Assembly: GCF_014256275.1 (NCBI RefSeq)
Contig: NZ_JACCFE010000002.1
Location: 1,240,001-1,304,000, forward strand
Source of the DNA: Rhodococcus sp. 4CII
GTDB lineage: Bacteria > Actinomycetota > Actinomycetes > Mycobacteriales > Mycobacteriaceae
DNA: 64,000 nt
Direction: 5' to 3'
A model generated the notes under the pieces. It was given only the letters and a program-made list of their open reading frames with translations. It had not been told where the DNA came from and did no database searches. Position numbers and translations under genes: made by a program. Positions 24,394 through 33,059 of the stretch are shown piece by piece. Numbering within the stretch: position 1 is the stretch's first letter; every line of letters begins with the position of its first letter.

Positions 24394-25240
24394 CACCGGG
24401 TTCCCCGCCGCCGACGCGGAGAACGACTTCACCCGCCAGCGTCGTCGCGCCGAACTGTCGCGGCTGGTCAACTGGCTGCGCCGGGAACCCGACGACGTCA
24501 ACGAGATCCTGCCGTTCGACGAGGTGGTCGCGGCGGTCGGCCGGGTCGGCGAGCGGTCGCTCGGACTGCAGGTGATCCCGGTCAACTCCATCGTCGGCAG
24601 CGTCGACCGCACCCGCGATTTCGACCGGTTCTTCCGGCCCACCTCCACCCGCGTGCGGGAACGCTGGCAACGGCTCGCCGCTGCACAACGCCGGGGCGAA
24701 TCGGTGCCGCCGATCCAGGTGTACCGGATCGGGTCGATGCACTTCGTCAGCGACGGCCACCATCGCGTCTCGATCGCGTACGCGATGCACTGGAACACGA
24801 TCGACGCCTACGTCACCGAGATCCAGACCAAGATCTCACCCGACGGGATCGCGCAGCGCGGCGACCTGGTCATCAAGGACCACCGCCGCCTGTTCCTCAC
24901 CCGGGTGCCGTTGAGCGGCCCCCAGCGGGCAGCCGTCGTCGTCACCGATCCGTGGGAGTACGCGGAGATCGGCCAGAGCGTCGAGGCCTGGGGATTCCGG
25001 CTCATGCAGGAGGTCGGTGAATTCCTCGGCCGTGAGACCGTGGCGCGGCGCTGGTTCGGTGAGGAGTTCCTGCCGGTGGTCCGGATGCTGCGAGCAGCGG
25101 AGATGCTGCCCGACCACACCGACGCCGAGGCCTACCTGTGGGTGGCACGGGAGCGGTACCGCCTCGTCCGCAGGCATGTCTGGAACGACGAGATCATTGC
25201 CGAGCTCCGTCAGCGCGCCCCCCGCAGGCACCGGCCCTGA
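24383..25240 (+). CDS. ParB/sulfiredoxin-fold protein
   Basis: 285 residues. A central motif, IQVYRIGSMHFVSDGHHR in part followed by VSIAYAMHW, is the ParB/Srx-type nucleotide-binding segment, where DGHHR replaces the GERR of true ParB. There is no DNA-binding KorB/HTH domain, so it is not the chromosome-partition ParB. The N-terminus is charged and the C-terminal part is helical with many Arg residues. It overlaps the metallophosphoesterase gene upstream by 11 bases, and its last 31 bases overlap the convergent AlkZ-like gene. Function is unknown; CTP or ATP binding is an inference from the fold. Confidence 0.72.
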   Translation: MARDTGFPAADAENDFTRQRRRAELSRLVNWLRREPDDVNEILPFDEVVAAVGRVGERSLGLQVIPVNSIVGSVDRTRDFDRFFRPTSTRVRERWQRLAAAQRRGESVPPIQVYRIGSMHFVSDGHHRVSIAYAMHWNTIDAYVTEIQTKISPDGIAQRGDLVIKDHRRLFLTRVPLSGPQRAAVVVTDPWEYAEIGQSVEAWGFRLMQEVGEFLGRETVARRWFGEEFLPVVRMLRAAEMLPDHTDAEAYLWVARERYRLVRRHVWNDEIIAELRQRAPRRHRP

Positions 25241-26343
25241 TCCGTGAATCGCACGACGCGCTCCTCCGCGCCGGGATGCGCGAACTCGAGCAGTCGCCGG
25301 CCCTCTGCCTCGATCGCGGTGCGGTGCGTCTTGGCGACGGTCACCAAGGGCTCCACTTCCAGTGTGGCCCGGGCCTTCTCGACCACGGTGGTGGTGAATG
25401 CCGCGACCCTGCCGTTCACGAGGACCGCCGGTTTGATGATGCCGTTCTGCGTGAAGATCTTCCTGCGCAGCTCGTCGTCGAGGAGTCGACCGCGGTCGGC
25501 GTGCGAAAGCAGCACGTTGTCGAACGGCGCGAGGATGCGGACCGGCGCCGGGGTCCCCGGATCGGGTCGCGGCGCGTCCGGGAGGTCGAAGAGCTCCCGC
25601 CCCGACTCTCCCGCGAACACCCGGAGTCCGGGCCGCAACCGGTCCAGGACCTCGCCGAGCCGGGTGAGCCCCGACCACGCCTGGGCGTCCCGGGCGCTCG
25701 CGGGACCGAATGCGGCGAGGTAGCGCAGCAGCATCGTGTCGATCGACGGCGCGGCGGCCAGTGGGCGGCCCACCCACGACTCCAGCGTCGACAGTGCCGG
25801 TTGCCCCGATCTGCCCCAGAGGCCGCGCGGCGGAACCTGGACCATCGGGACCAGTCCCCGCACCCCGTGGGCGAGCGCTGCCCCGTCGTTGCCGGGGAAC
25901 CGCTGCTCGAGCAGTGGCCGCAACTGCAACTGGGTGCGGGGTTCGTCGCGCACCAGTTCGCGTCCGGCGGCCGCGAGGGCGTCGAGGTCGACGCCGTGCA
26001 AACCCGCGCGGTGCTGCGGGTTGGTGTGGAGGTCCCGGTCGAGCAGCGGTTGCGTCAGGGGACGGAAGGAGAGGGCGTCCGCCGCGGACAGCGCGAAGAC
26101 CGTCCCTCGCATCGCGACGATGCGCACCACCGCGCGATTCTCGATGAGGTCCGACAGCGACTCCGCACGGAACCGCGTCAACCGCGCCCACAGCGCGAAG
26201 TACGGCGGTGCGGGCGCCTGCGCCTGCAGACCGCAGAGGTGCTCGATCATGTCGAGCGCGGACAGGTCCGAACGGCTCAGCAGTGATTGCCGGGCCAGTG
26301 TCGCCCGGCCCAGCGCTCGATTCGACATCCGTTCGGACCCCAC
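25210..26343 (-). CDS. Winged-helix (HTH_42/AlkZ-like) DNA-binding protein
   Basis: A 377-residue member of the winged-helix family that includes the DNA glycosylases AlkZ and YcaQ. The N-terminal LARQSLLSR...GLQAQAPAPPYFALWAR carries QAQ at the position of the catalytic QxQ/QxD motif of that family. The later SIDTMLLRYLAAFGPAS and VRILAPFDNVLLSH are also family-typical. A glycosylase role on crosslinked or alkylated DNA is possible but unproven; many members are uncharacterised. GTG 26343 follows GAGGGGG with good spacing. The 3' end overlaps the ParB-like gene by 31 bases. Confidence 0.78.
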   Translation of the reverse strand: MGSERMSNRALGRATLARQSLLSRSDLSALDMIEHLCGLQAQAPAPPYFALWARLTRFRAESLSDLIENRAVVRIVAMRGTVFALSAADALSFRPLTQPLLDRDLHTNPQHRAGLHGVDLDALAAAGRELVRDEPRTQLQLRPLLEQRFPGNDGAALAHGVRGLVPMVQVPPRGLWGRSGQPALSTLESWVGRPLAAAPSIDTMLLRYLAAFGPASARDAQAWSGLTRLGEVLDRLRPGLRVFAGESGRELFDLPDAPRPDPGTPAPVRILAPFDNVLLSHADRGRLLDDELRRKIFTQNGIIKPAVLVNGRVAAFTTTVVEKARATLEVEPLVTVAKTHRTAIEAEGRRLLEFAHPGAEERVVRFTDQGRCLRGAR

Positions 26344-26418
26344 CGTGAACCCCCTCGTTAGTTAGCCCCAGTACCGTGTTTACCTACGCCCATGCACCCA
26401 TCACCACAGGAGGACCCC

Positions 26419-27939
26419 ATGGCCGCCGGATCGACCACCGCAGCCCGGGCTCTCCTGCCCGTCATGTGCTTCGTCGTGATGATTGTCGCCGTTCTGCAGA
26501 CGCTGGTGGTACCGATCGTCGGAACCATCGGCGCGCAACTCGACGTCGGTCCGACGGCCGTCGGCTGGCTCCTCACTGCCAATCTCCTCGCCGCCGCCAC
26601 CGCAACACCGGTCCTCGGCCGCCTCGCCGACCTCCGCGGCAAACGGCCCGTCCTGCTCGGCGTGCTCGTGGTCGTGCTGCTCGGCTCCCTGATCGGTGCG
26701 GTGTCGACGTCCGTGGGGGTGCTGATCTTCGCCCGCGTGCTCCAGGGCGTGTCGTTCGCGCTGTTCCCCATCGGTATCGCGGTCCTGCGCGACGAACTTC
26801 CCGCGGACAAGCTGACCGGCGCCATGGGGATCTTCTCCGGCACACTCGGTTTCGGCGGATGCTTCGGCATCGTCCTCACCGGGGTCCTGGTCTCCGACGG
26901 CGCCGACTTCCACCGCGTCTTCTGGCTCTCGTCGGCCATCACCGCCGCCGGACTCGTCCTCGCCTGGATCGCCATCCCCCGCCGGCCGCGCGGCGGTGCG
27001 GGTTCCATCGACTGGATCGGTGCGGCCGCTCTCGCCGCCGGCCTGGTCCTCGTCCTGCTGCCGCTCGCCGAGGGCGGCACGTGGGGCTGGGCGTCCCCCG
27101 TCACCATCGCCAGCGGAGTGGCGGGCATCCTCGTCCTCGCGGGCTGGTTCCTCTACGAACGCCGGATCACCGATCCGCTCGTCGCACCCCGGCTGCTCAC
27201 CGACCCACCGGTCCTCGTCACCCATCTGTCCGCGCTCGTGGTCGGCATGTCGATGTTCGTGATGTTCCTGGGCAGCTCCTACTTCGTCCAGACCCCGAGT
27301 GCGATCGCCGGGTACGGCTTCGGCGCCACCGTGCTCGAGGCGAGCACCGTGTACCTGCTGCCGGGCGCGATCAGTGGCGTCATCGCCTCGATCCTGAGCG
27401 GAAAGCTGATCCACCGCTTCGGCCCCCGCGCCGTCCTGATCGCGGCGAGCGTCGTCGGCGTCAGCGGGTTCCTCGTGTTCATCCTCGCCCACGACCGCAC
27501 GTGGGAAGTGGTCGCGGCCATCCTCCTGATCAACACGTACATCAGCCTCGCGTACGCATCCCTGCCGTCGCTGCTGGTGGCCGAGGTCCGGCAGGACGAG
27601 ACCGGCGTCGCGAACAGCATCAACTCGATCGCCCGGTCCGTGGGCAGCTCGTTCGCCAGCGCCCTGCTCGCGACCCTGCTCGCCGGCATCACCATTCCCG
27701 GGACCGGTGTCCCGACCGAATCGGCCTACGTGATCGCGTTCGTCGTGGGCGCGACCGCGGCCGCGCTCGCCGGGCTGCTGCCGTTCTTCGGGATCACCCG
27801 CACCACCCGGACCCCGTCAGACGACGAGGAGAACGAGGTCCACGCCACCGCCCTGGCCGCCGAGTGGGGCACCGTCGGGGGTCTCGGCGGCGCGAACACG
27901 AGCCGCACTGGTGAGCGCCACACTCCCGTCACCGGGTGA
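26419..27939 (+). CDS. MFS transporter, DHA2 (14-helix) drug-exporter family
   Basis: A 506-residue major facilitator with about 14 hydrophobic segments. Motif A-like RLADLRGKRPVLL follows helix 2, and the motif C region around GTLGFGGCFGIVLTGVL is present. Strong homology-like features to DHA2 drug/proton antiporters include the SSYFVQTPSA and NSINSIARSVGSSFA stretches. ATG 26419 has AGGAGG five bases upstream; an in-frame ATG at 26392 lies before the ribosome site. It is divergent from the AlkZ-like gene with 75 bases between. The last 11 bases overlap sugC on the other strand. Confidence 0.88.
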   Translation: MAAGSTTAARALLPVMCFVVMIVAVLQTLVVPIVGTIGAQLDVGPTAVGWLLTANLLAAATATPVLGRLADLRGKRPVLLGVLVVVLLGSLIGAVSTSVGVLIFARVLQGVSFALFPIGIAVLRDELPADKLTGAMGIFSGTLGFGGCFGIVLTGVLVSDGADFHRVFWLSSAITAAGLVLAWIAIPRRPRGGAGSIDWIGAAALAAGLVLVLLPLAEGGTWGWASPVTIASGVAGILVLAGWFLYERRITDPLVAPRLLTDPPVLVTHLSALVVGMSMFVMFLGSSYFVQTPSAIAGYGFGATVLEASTVYLLPGAISGVIASILSGKLIHRFGPRAVLIAASVVGVSGFLVFILAHDRTWEVVAAILLINTYISLAYASLPSLLVAEVRQDETGVANSINSIARSVGSSFASALLATLLAGITIPGTGVPTESAYVIAFVVGATAAALAGLLPFFGITRTTRTPSDDEENEVHATALAAEWGTVGGLGGANTSRTGERHTPVTG

Positions 27940-29098
27940 GGTTCGCCCCCGAGTTCTGATCGAACACGGCAATCTTCGAGCGGTCGAACCACAGTTCCAG
28001 CGGACTGCCGTGCACCGCGGACGATTCCGCCGACAACCGGGCCACCAGTTGCCCGCCGCCCGCGACCGCGGTACCCGAATCGGCGGCGAGTTCCTCGAGT
28101 TCCCGGGAGTTCACCTGCGGGCCTTCGGCCGTGAAGTAGGCGTACTTGTCCGACCCCATCGACTCGAGCACCTCGATGTTGGCCGTGAACCTGGCACCAG
28201 CGTCTCGCTGCGCCGCGTCGACGAGCGCCACGTCCTCGAAATGCTCGGGGCGGATACCGACCACAACGTCCTTCGCCGAATTCGACGCCCCGATCCGGCC
28301 GAGCGTCTCCGCGGGCAGCGTGAACTCGCCGAGCGGGGTCGACACCCCGTCGGCCGTCAGCTGTCCCGGGAAGAAGTTCATCGACGGTGAACCGATGAAT
28401 CCCGCGACGAACAGGTTGTTCGGGTGGTCGTACAGTTCCTGCGGCGCGCCGATCTGCTGCACCACCCCGCCGCGCAGCACCACCACCCGGTCGCCGAGGG
28501 TCATCGCCTCCGTCTGGTCGTGTGTGACGTACACCGTGGTGGTGCCGAGTCGTTGTTGCAACCGGGCGATCTCGGTGCGCATCTGGACGCGGAGCTTGGC
28601 GTCGAGATTCGACAGCGGCTCGTCCATCAGGAACGCCTTGGGGCTGCGGACGATCGCCCGGCCCATCGCGACCCGCTGCCGCTGCCCGCCCGAGAGGTTG
28701 GCCGGTTTGCGGTCGAGGTGCTGAGTGAGATCGAGGATCTTCGCGGCGTCGTCGACCTTCGCCGCGATGTCCGACTTCGACATCTTCGCCAAGGTCAGCG
28801 GGAACGCGATGTTCTGCCGCACCGTCATGTGCGGGTACAGGGCATACGACTGGAACACCATCGCGATGTCGCGGTCCTTCGGCGCCTTCTCGTTGACCCG
28901 CTCCCCCGCGATCCGCAGTTCCCCGGACGAGATATCCTCCAGCCCGGCGATCATGTTGAGAGTGGTCGACTTTCCGCAACCGGACGGTCCGACCAGGATG
29001 ATGAACTCGCCGTCGGCGATCGTGATGTCGACGTCGCTCACCGCCTTGGCGCCGTCCGGGTACAGCTTCGTCACCTTGTCGAGCACGATTTCGGCCAC
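27929..29098 (-). CDS. sugC: Trehalose importer ATPase SugC (MsmK/UgpC family)
   Basis: A 389-residue ATPase. Walker A GPSGCGKS is at about 37-44, the signature is LSGGQRQRVA, Walker B is AFLMDEPLSNLDAK, the H-loop is VTHDQTEAM, and a C-terminal MalK-type regulatory (TOBE) domain occupies about 240-389. It ends the lpqY-sugA-sugB-sugC operon, whose mycobacterial counterpart recycles trehalose released during mycolate transfer. The start is GTG 29098 with AAGGGAT upstream. The stop region overlaps the convergent MFS gene by 11 bases. Confidence 0.92.
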   Translation of the reverse strand: MAEIVLDKVTKLYPDGAKAVSDVDITIADGEFIILVGPSGCGKSTTLNMIAGLEDISSGELRIAGERVNEKAPKDRDIAMVFQSYALYPHMTVRQNIAFPLTLAKMSKSDIAAKVDDAAKILDLTQHLDRKPANLSGGQRQRVAMGRAIVRSPKAFLMDEPLSNLDAKLRVQMRTEIARLQQRLGTTTVYVTHDQTEAMTLGDRVVVLRGGVVQQIGAPQELYDHPNNLFVAGFIGSPSMNFFPGQLTADGVSTPLGEFTLPAETLGRIGASNSAKDVVVGIRPEHFEDVALVDAAQRDAGARFTANIEVLESMGSDKYAYFTAEGPQVNSRELEELAADSGTAVAGGGQLVARLSAESSAVHGSPLELWFDRSKIAVFDQNSGANLTR

Positions 29099-29102
29099 AA
29101 GA

Positions 29103-29939
29103 TTATCCCTTCACTGCGCCGGAGGTCAGGCCGGCCACGATGCGTCGTTGGAAGAACAGCACGAAGACGATGATCGGGATCGTGATCACCATCGCGGCCG
29201 CGGCGATCGACCCCGTCGGCTCCTCGAACTGGGAGGCGCCGGTGAAGTTCGCGATCGCCGCCGGCGCGGTGATGGAGCGTTCCGTCGACGTCAGCGAGAT
29301 CGCGAACAGCAGATCGTTCCAGCAGAAGATGAAGACCAGGATCGCGGCGGTGACGATGCCCGGCGCCGCCAGCGGTGCCACGACCTTCCGGAACGCCTGC
29401 GCCGGTGTGGCGCCGTCCATCTTGGCCGCCTTCTCCAGTTCCCAGGGGATCTCCTTGAAGAAGGCGGACAGCGTGTAGATGGCGAGCGGGAGCGCGAACG
29501 TGATGTACGGCAGGATCAGGCCCGCCCAGGTGTCGAAGAGCCCGAGCCTACGTTCGATGTCGAACAAGGGGCTCACCAGGGAGATCTGGGGGAACATCGC
29601 GATCAGCAGCGCCACCCCGACCAGCAGCTTCTTGCCCGGAAAGTCCAGCCGGGCAATGGCGTAGGCGGCCATGGTGCCGATGACGACGGCAATTACCGTG
29701 GAGATGAGGCCGATGCCGATGGAGTTGATCAGCGCACTGGTGAACGCGTTGGTCTGGAAGATTCCGCGGTAGTTGTCGAGTGTCCACTTCTGTGGAATGA
29801 ACTTGCCGTCCTTGATCGTTCCCGCGGGTTTGAACGACAGGCTGGCGATCCACAACACCGGGATCAGCGCGTAGAGCAGGACCAGCAGGTTGACCACGGA
29901 CCAGCTGATCTTACGGCGAGGGGTGTCGACGACGGCCAT
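29103..29939 (-). CDS. sugB: Trehalose importer permease SugB
   Basis: A 278-residue MalG-type permease with about six helices, opening SWSVVNLLVLLYALIPVLWI. The EAA loop is AAKMDGATPAQAFRKVVAPL. The start, ATG 29939, lies directly after the sugA stop. It ends four bases before the sugC start. Confidence 0.92.
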   Translation of the reverse strand: MAVVDTPRRKISWSVVNLLVLLYALIPVLWIASLSFKPAGTIKDGKFIPQKWTLDNYRGIFQTNAFTSALINSIGIGLISTVIAVVIGTMAAYAIARLDFPGKKLLVGVALLIAMFPQISLVSPLFDIERRLGLFDTWAGLILPYITFALPLAIYTLSAFFKEIPWELEKAAKMDGATPAQAFRKVVAPLAAPGIVTAAILVFIFCWNDLLFAISLTSTERSITAPAAIANFTGASQFEEPTGSIAAAAMVITIPIIVFVLFFQRRIVAGLTSGAVKG

Positions 29940-29941
29940 GG

Positions 29942-30889
29942 TTATCGGTTTCCTTCCGTGTCGGACCCGGGAGCCGACGCGCCGAAGAGCTTGATGAACA
30001 CGAACGCGAGGAGTGCGACGCACAGGAAGATGAGGACGCTGATCGCCGACCCGATACCGAGGTTGAACGCCTTGAACAGGTTGTCGTAACCGAGGATCGA
30101 CAGCGAACCGGTGTCGTTGGCGCCCTTGGTGAGGACGTAGATGTTGTCGAAGATGCGGAACGCGTCGAGCGTGCGGAAGAGCAACGCCACCAGGATCGCG
30201 GGTTTCATCAACGGCAGGATGATCCGCACCAGCCGTGTCCACGCCCCGGCGCCGTCCACCTGTGCGGCCTTGAGGAGGTCGTCGGGAACGAGGGCCAGCC
30301 CGGCGAGCAGCAGCAGCGCCATGAACGGGGTGGTCTTCCACACCTCGGCGAGCACGATGATCGCGAGCGACGGAATCTGCTGGGTCAGCGGTGCGCTGCC
30401 GTCGGGCAGCAGGTTCGCGAGATAGCCGGTTCCCGGCGTCCACGCGTAGTACCAGCTGTACGCGGCCGCGACCGTGACGATGCCGTAGGGGATGAGCACC
30501 ACCGTCCGCACCAGCCCCTTCCCGACCAGCGTCCGGTGCATCACGAGCGCCAGGATCAGGCCCAGGACGAACTCGATCACCACCGAGACGACGGTGATGC
30601 TCACCGTCACCGCGAACGCCTGCCACCAGTACCCGTCCGTCAGCACCGACACGTAGTTGGCGAGGCCGACGAACTTGCGTTCGTCGGGGAACCGGAGGTC
30701 GTAGCGCTGCAGACTCAGCCACACCGCGTACACGACGGGATAGGCCGTCACCGCGATCATGAGGATCGCGGCCGGGGCCACCAGCCACAGTCCCAGGCGG
30801 CGCTCGGCCTTCTTGCCCTCCGAAAGCTGGCTCTTCGACGCGACTTTCGGCTCCTCGGCGCGGTCCGCCTGCACGGTTTCGGTCGTCAC
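29942..30889 (-). CDS. sugA: Trehalose importer permease SugA
   Basis: A 315-residue MalF-type permease. A charged N-terminal 30 residues precede LGLWLVAPAAILMIAVTAY (helix 1), followed by five further helices. The EAA loop is AAQVDGAGAWTRLVRIILPL. The GTG start overlaps the lpqY stop by four bases (GTGA). It pairs with SugB as the channel heterodimer. Confidence 0.92.
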   Translation of the reverse strand: MTTETVQADRAEEPKVASKSQLSEGKKAERRLGLWLVAPAAILMIAVTAYPVVYAVWLSLQRYDLRFPDERKFVGLANYVSVLTDGYWWQAFAVTVSITVVSVVIEFVLGLILALVMHRTLVGKGLVRTVVLIPYGIVTVAAAYSWYYAWTPGTGYLANLLPDGSAPLTQQIPSLAIIVLAEVWKTTPFMALLLLAGLALVPDDLLKAAQVDGAGAWTRLVRIILPLMKPAILVALLFRTLDAFRIFDNIYVLTKGANDTGSLSILGYDNLFKAFNLGIGSAISVLIFLCVALLAFVFIKLFGASAPGSDTEGNR

Positions 30890-32250
30890 GGGATCAGCCC
30901 TTCCGAGTTGACCGCCTTGCGGACCTGTTCGGCGAGTTCGTCGACGGTGCGCGGCGGATCGATGTCACCGACCGGATTCAACGTGGCGGTGATCAGGGTC
31001 GAAATGCTCTGGTATGCCGGAGACACCGGCCGCACGGAGGCGGTGTCGAGGCCGTCCCGCACCTCACGCCACGCGGGGTACGCCTCCTGGAACGCCGGGT
31101 CGTCGTACAGGCTCGCCAACGTGGGCGGCACACCACCGTTGACGGCGTTGTTGCGCTGGTTCTCCTCGTTTCGCAGGCACTGCACCGCTTCGAACGCCAG
31201 ATCGGGATGCCGGCTCGTCTTCGCGACCGCCACGTTGAAGCCGCCGATCGTCACCTCGGCAGGCCGGCCGGGTATCACCGACGGGTACGGCGCGGGCAGG
31301 AAGTTCTGCTGACCGTCGACGGTGAGCACCGTGTTGCCCGTGTTCTCCGACGTCGGGTTGCCCTTGTCGTCGATGAACGGGAGGTCGCCCTTCTCGGCAT
31401 TCTCGATCATGCCCGGCAGCACGAACGGCCAATTGACCTCGAACGCAGACTTTCCGCTCTCCATACCGAGCCGGGACGACGCCTCGTCGCCCTGGGAAAC
31501 CGACGGGTCGGCACCCTTCGCGGTGGCGACCCGCTTCATGACCTCGAGCGCCGTCAGGGCCGCATCGCCGTCCGCGACGGTCACGGTGGTCCCGTCGTCG
31601 GCGACGACGGATCCGCCCGCGCTCGCGAGCAGCGTGTTGAACCACACCATCAGGCCCTCGTACTGCTTGCCCTGCACCCCGATCCAGCTGGGCCGCCCCT
31701 CCCCGGCCAGGCCCTCCGCGATGTCGATCATCTGATCCCACGTCTGCGGCGGCTGCCCGTCCGGCATCAGGTCCTTGCGGTACCAGAGCAACTGGGTGTT
31801 GGTGTTCAGCGGCGCGGCGTACAGCTGGTCCTGCCACTTGGCCGATTCGAGTGGGCCTTCCAGCGTGCCCTCGCCGACCTTCGCCGCGACGTCGGGTGGG
31901 AGCGGCAACGCCCAGCCCGCCTCGGCGAACTCGGCGGTCCACACGACGTCGAGCGTCATGATGTCGAGCGAGGAGTCGTTTCCGGTGAGACGACGGGCCA
32001 GCTGGAGGCGTTGATCGTCCGCACCCTTCGGCAACGTGCGCTGCTCCACGGTGTACCGGCCCCCGGCCGCGGCCGTGCAGTTGGCCGCGGCCTCCGCGTA
32101 CTGTTCGGCGCCGTCGGCCGCGGTGTAGAAACTGAGGACGACGCCGTCCTCGGACGACCCGCACGCGGCCAGCAGGGGAACGGTGAGGACCGTGGCCGCA
32201 CCGATCAGTCCCCACTTCAGCGAGCGTCCGGGCTTGGTGCGATGCAGCAC
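30886..32250 (-). CDS. lpqY: Trehalose-binding lipoprotein LpqY
   Basis: A 454-residue receptor lipoprotein. The signal peptide ends in VPLLAAC with Cys30 as the lipidation site. The mature part is a family 1 sugar-binding protein (LDIMTLDVVWTAEFAEAGWA; NTNTQLLWYRKDL). GTG 32250 is chosen for a strong GAGGAGG five bases upstream. The gene order lpqY-sugA-sugB-sugC matches the mycobacterial trehalose-recycling importer, which supports trehalose as substrate, although the binding residues were not checked individually. Confidence 0.92.
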   Translation of the reverse strand: MLHRTKPGRSLKWGLIGAATVLTVPLLAACGSSEDGVVLSFYTAADGAEQYAEAAANCTAAAGGRYTVEQRTLPKGADDQRLQLARRLTGNDSSLDIMTLDVVWTAEFAEAGWALPLPPDVAAKVGEGTLEGPLESAKWQDQLYAAPLNTNTQLLWYRKDLMPDGQPPQTWDQMIDIAEGLAGEGRPSWIGVQGKQYEGLMVWFNTLLASAGGSVVADDGTTVTVADGDAALTALEVMKRVATAKGADPSVSQGDEASSRLGMESGKSAFEVNWPFVLPGMIENAEKGDLPFIDDKGNPTSENTGNTVLTVDGQQNFLPAPYPSVIPGRPAEVTIGGFNVAVAKTSRHPDLAFEAVQCLRNEENQRNNAVNGGVPPTLASLYDDPAFQEAYPAWREVRDGLDTASVRPVSPAYQSISTLITATLNPVGDIDPPRTVDELAEQVRKAVNSEGLIP

Positions 32251-32319
32251 AGCCGCCTCCTCGAGCGGCCCCTCACGGATCCAGTCGCGGTACGGCTGGG
32301 CACGCGGGCCCGCGCATTG

Positions 32320-32333
32320 GTTCCTGCCGGAAC
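32320..32333. promoter_or_regulatory. Palindrome GTTCC-TGCC-GGAAC upstream of lpqY
   Basis: A perfect 5-bp inverted repeat with a 4-base spacer, 70 bases before the lpqY start. The surrounding 250-base gap (32251-32500) holds no gene that I can support. It may be an operator for the trehalose operon. Confidence 0.35.
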
Positions 32334-32500
32334 GCGCACTCCACCGACAGGTCACGGTTTCGGCGAGAGCAGCGGCCCTCGCATTGCGCCGTAAACCTAT
32401 CCGACATCGTCGGCGAACTGGGTGAAATCGCCGCGAACGTCGCGAATAGGACGCAATCCGTGATCAGACCGCGACCCGCAGGCCGCCGCGGGCGCGCCGC

Positions 32501-32992
32501 TCAGAGCGCCAGTTTGGCCAGCATGTCCCGGGCGGTCTCCGCCGACTTCGGCTCGCACAGCACGTCGTACCGGCCGGCCACCAGTTGCATCGTGGACGCG
32601 AAGTCCCGGGTACCCCGCGTCGCCGCGTACGGGATGGTCGTGGAGATCAGCCCGAAGATGATGCCGCCGACGATGCCGACCACGAGCGGTGCCAGGAAAC
32701 CACCGGTGACGATGCCCAGCAGCAGACCGAAGAACACACCGAGCCATGCGCCCGAAACAATGCCTCCGCCAATGACTTTCGCCCAGGTGAGGCGGCCCAG
32801 CACCCGCTCGACCTGCATGAGGTTGACACCCACGATGGTGACGTCCTCCACCGAGAATTCCTGATCGGAGAGGTAATCGACGGCGCGCTGCGCCTCCGCG
32901 TACGTGGGGTACGAACCGATGGGCCAGCCCGTGGGGGGTTCCGGCAGAGCCCCACGCCGCGCCCCGTTGGACTGTCCGAGTGGATTCGTCAT
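32501..32992 (-). CDS. General-stress-type (YflT/GSP17M-like) membrane protein
   Basis: 163 residues. The N-terminal IGSYPTYAEAQRAVDYLSDQ is the usual opening of the general stress protein 17M-like domain. A glycine-rich double membrane segment follows (about 75-125, GGGIVSGAWLGVFFGLLLG and GGFLAPLVVGIVGGIIFGL). The C-terminal part returns to a soluble ferredoxin-like fold (YDVLCEPKSAETARDML). The ATG follows AGGAG at a rather long 11-base spacing. A homologue sits beside lpqY in mycobacteria (from memory). The biochemical role is unknown. Confidence 0.8.
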   Translation of the reverse strand: MTNPLGQSNGARRGALPEPPTGWPIGSYPTYAEAQRAVDYLSDQEFSVEDVTIVGVNLMQVERVLGRLTWAKVIGGGIVSGAWLGVFFGLLLGIVTGGFLAPLVVGIVGGIIFGLISTTIPYAATRGTRDFASTMQLVAGRYDVLCEPKSAETARDMLAKLAL

Positions 32993-33059
32993 CGTCAGCT
33001 GGTCTCCTCGTGTGGTTCTCTCAGGATCGGTCCTGTGACAACCATTCTGCCTGCTGCAG

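Noticed and set aside
24383..25240. Chromosome-partitioning ParB
   Set aside because: No helix-turn-helix DNA-binding domain, no adjacent parA and no parS-like repeats were seen. Only the nucleotide-binding fold is shared.
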